DNA of 64,000 nt from Microbacterium sp. GTDB taxonomy: Bacteria > Actinomycetota > Actinomycetes > Actinomycetales > Microbacteriaceae. A program made the position numbers and the translations under genes. Positions 62,809 through 64,000 of this stretch are shown here, in pieces. Position 1 is the stretch's first letter. Each line of letters starts with the position of its first letter. Under the pieces are notes generated by a model. It had not been told where the DNA came from. It ran no database searches and saw only the letters and a program-made list of their open reading frames with translations. The stretch spans positions 224,620 to 288,619 of the forward strand of contig NZ_JAPSLI010000005.1 of assembly GCF_031180975.1 (NCBI RefSeq). Direction: 5' to 3'.

Positions 62809-63609
62809 TCACGCCGAAGCGGCGCCGCGGAACAGATCGAGGAAGTGCTCGTGGAGCACGCCGTTCGTGGCGAGGGCGGAGAGGGAGGACAGAGTGTCCG
62901 CTCCGTCGAACGCGGTCATCCTGCCGCCGGCTTCCCGCACGATCGGCACGGCCGCGGCGATGTCGTACTCCTTGACGTCGAACTCGGCGACCATCTCGAG
63001 GCGCCCCTCGGCGAGCATCATGTAGCTGAACACGTCGCCGTAGGCACGGTCGCGCCACACGCGGTCCGCCAGGGCCAGCAGCTCGCGGGTTCGCCCGGCA
63101 TCCGTCCACTGGGCGATGCTCTGGAAGCTCACGCTGGCGTCGTCGAGGCTGTCGACCGTAGAGACGCGCAGGCGTCGAGCGGCGGACGGGGTCGCGGTCC
63201 AGGAGCCCTGCCCCTCGGCAGCCCACCAGCGGCGCCCGAGAGCGGGCATGCTCACGACGCCGACCAGGGGGCGGCCGTCGACTGCGAGTGCGATCATCGT
63301 GCCCCACAGCGGCACTCCGCGAAGGAAGTTGGCGGTGCCGTCGATCGGGTCGATGATCCACTGCCGCCGCGTGTCGCCCTGCGAGCCGAATTCTTCGCCG
63401 AGGATGCCGTCGGCGGGGCGCTCCTGCGACAGCAGAGCGCGGATGGCCCGCTCGGTGGCGAGATCGGCATCGGTCACGTGCGAGCGGTCGGCCTTGGTCG
63501 AGATCTCCAGGTCCGCGGCATCGAAGCGCGGGAGGGACTGCGCGTCGGCAGCGTCGGCGAGGCGGAGCGCCAGGGCGAGGTCGTCGTCGAGCGCGGGGGA
63601 GAAGGTCAC
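62809..63609 (-). CDS. hisN: inositol monophosphatase-family phosphatase, probable histidinol-phosphatase (HisN type)
   Basis: Li+-sensitive phosphatase of 266 residues. The metal motifs are GEEFGSQGD (Glu-Glu), DPIDGTANFLRG and EYDIAAAVPIVREAGG (W/Y-D-x-A-A). In actinobacteria, members with this size act as histidinol-phosphatase (HisN) in histidine synthesis; inositol phosphate or fructose-1,6-bisphosphate are alternatives. Start is GTG at 63609, 7 nt after TATCCT, rejecting an upstream ATG at 63687. The lipoprotein gene is just downstream. Confidence 0.84.
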   Translation of the reverse strand: MTFSPALDDDLALALRLADAADAQSLPRFDAADLEISTKADRSHVTDADLATERAIRALLSQERPADGILGEEFGSQGDTRRQWIIDPIDGTANFLRGVPLWGTMIALAVDGRPLVGVVSMPALGRRWWAAEGQGSWTATPSAARRLRVSTVDSLDDASVSFQSIAQWTDAGRTRELLALADRVWRDRAYGDVFSYMMLAEGRLEMVAEFDVKEYDIAAAVPIVREAGGRMTAFDGADTLSSLSALATNGVLHEHFLDLFRGAASA

Positions 63610-63675
63610 CCTTACGAGGATAGTCGGGAGCCGTCGGCGGATGACGTCGTGCAACGCGCCCGGATGCGCCAGGAT

Positions 63676-63704
63676 TTGGCGGCGCACCCCGCTGCTGGTA
63701 ACGT
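63676..63704 (+). promoter_or_regulatory. promoter of tRNA-Lys
   Basis: TTGGCG (63676-63681) and TAACGT (63699-63704) are separated by exactly 17 bp, a good primary sigma-factor promoter about 32 bp before the tRNA. Confidence 0.65.
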
Positions 63705-63736
63705 AATTCCTCGGTCAGGGAACACTCCCGGGCCAT

Positions 63737-63809
63737 GCACCTCTAGCTCAATCGGCAGAGCAACTGACTCTTAATCAGTGGGTTCAGGGTTCAAGTCCCT
63801 GGGGGTGCA
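63737..63809 (+). tRNA. tRNA-Lys (anticodon CTT)
   Basis: A 73-nt tRNA without an encoded CCA. The acceptor stem GCACCTC pairs with GGGGTGC (one G-T pair). The D-arm is AGCTCAATCGGCAGAGC, the anticodon stem ACTGA/TCAGT encloses CTCTTAA (anticodon CTT), and the T-arm is CAGGGTTCAAGTCCCTG. It reads AAG, the preferred Lys codon in this genome. Confidence 0.96.
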
Positions 63810-63816
63810 CGGAATC

Positions 63817-63851
63817 GCCTCGAAGACTCTCGCCAGTCTTCGGGGCTTTTT
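63817..63851 (+). terminator. terminator after tRNA-Lys
   Basis: GCCTCGAAGACT (63817-63828) pairs with AGTCTTCGGGGC (63835-63846), followed by TTTTT (63847-63851): a classical intrinsic terminator. Confidence 0.9.
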
Positions 63852-64000
63852 CATGTCCTCGCGGCACCGCCGCCGGGTTATCGGCAAGAAAGTGTGGACG
63901 GGTCGGGCGTGTCATGATCGTCCTGCCCACCCGGTTCTGAGCCAGAGGCCCTCGCCGGCGTCGAGTCCGGTGTCGTAGAGTGCGGGCCCGACGCGCTCTT
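63852..64000. other. window end; possible 3' end of a leftward gene
   Basis: The last 149 bp hold no complete gene. On the minus strand, the frame ending TGA at 63912-63914 is open to the window edge and reads ERVGPALYDTGLDAGEGLWL and on, with GC-rich third positions in its first 19 codons, so a partial leftward gene is possible. Alternatively TAGAGT near 63975 on the plus strand could be a -10 box for a rightward gene beginning beyond the window. I cannot decide between them. Confidence 0.35.

Noticed and set aside
63778..63978. Short plus-strand open frame after tRNA-Lys
   Set aside because: It begins inside the tRNA, runs through the terminator and has no ribosome binding site.

Overview
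The window is about 64 kb of a high-GC actinobacterial chromosome, most likely a Microbacteriaceae member close to Microbacterium. This rests on codon use with GC-rich third positions, the actinobacterial order ftsK-pgsA-cinA-clgR-DUF3046-recA-recX-miaB-miaA-dapF-hflX, a tmRNA with tag ANAKRTDFALAA, and many genes whose -10 box (TANNNT) lies 6 nt before the start codon (leaderless mRNAs). I recognise no prophage, insertion sequence, CRISPR array, toxin-antitoxin pair or antibiotic cluster. The gene complement is mainly housekeeping and transport.

Layout. 1-5.3 kb: a small membrane protein, a CpdA-like phosphodiesterase, aspartate ammonia-lyase, an FAH-family hydrolase and a PrsW-type membrane protease. 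5.5-11.2 kb: a polyamine-type ABC importer (ATPase, lipoprotein, two permeases) divergent from a GntR/FadR regulator and a cache-domain protein. 11.3-15.4 kb: FKBP, YceI, a VOC protein, an AraC-type regulator, and a DGPF protein with an ECF42-type sigma factor. 15.5 kb: rpsO. 15.9-26.6 kb: an exporter, a cytosine-deaminase-like enzyme and an Opp/Dpp importer in one leftward operon, divergent from a second amidohydrolase and a GntR regulator. 26.6-33.4 kb: an acyltransferase, an LLM flavin monooxygenase with its FMN reductase, an NmrA-like protein, DUF5302, a DedA protein and a glycosyltransferase-SGNH hydrolase fusion. 33.4-36 kb: a structured leader and pnp. 36-46 kb: an aldo/keto-reductase-like protein without its catalytic tetrad, a histidine phosphatase, dapB, OsmC, thioredoxin/DUF4395, thyA-folA, an SDR, an unknown protein, dapA and RNase J. 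46-60 kb: ftsK, pgsA, cinA, clgR, DUF3046, recA, recX, miaB, miaA, dapF and hflX. 60.8-64 kb: tmRNA, a TetR regulator, a lipoprotein, an inositol-phosphatase-family enzyme and tRNA-Lys.

How the parts relate. Three diaminopimelate/lysine genes (dapB, dapA, dapF) are scattered but share one leaderless promoter layout. The thyA-folA-SDR genes overlap and should be co-transcribed. A near-consensus LexA box precedes recA-recX. The two importer regions each pair uptake genes with a FadR-type regulator, and the second also carries two amidohydrolases, suggesting uptake and breakdown of a nitrogenous compound I cannot identify. rpsO and pnp, which are neighbours in many bacteria, are here separated by about 18 kb of transport and redox genes. 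The most unusual single items are the degenerate aldo/keto reductase, the glycosyltransferase-SGNH fusion, the amidohydrolase lacking the usual first HxH, and the widespread leaderless promoter signature.
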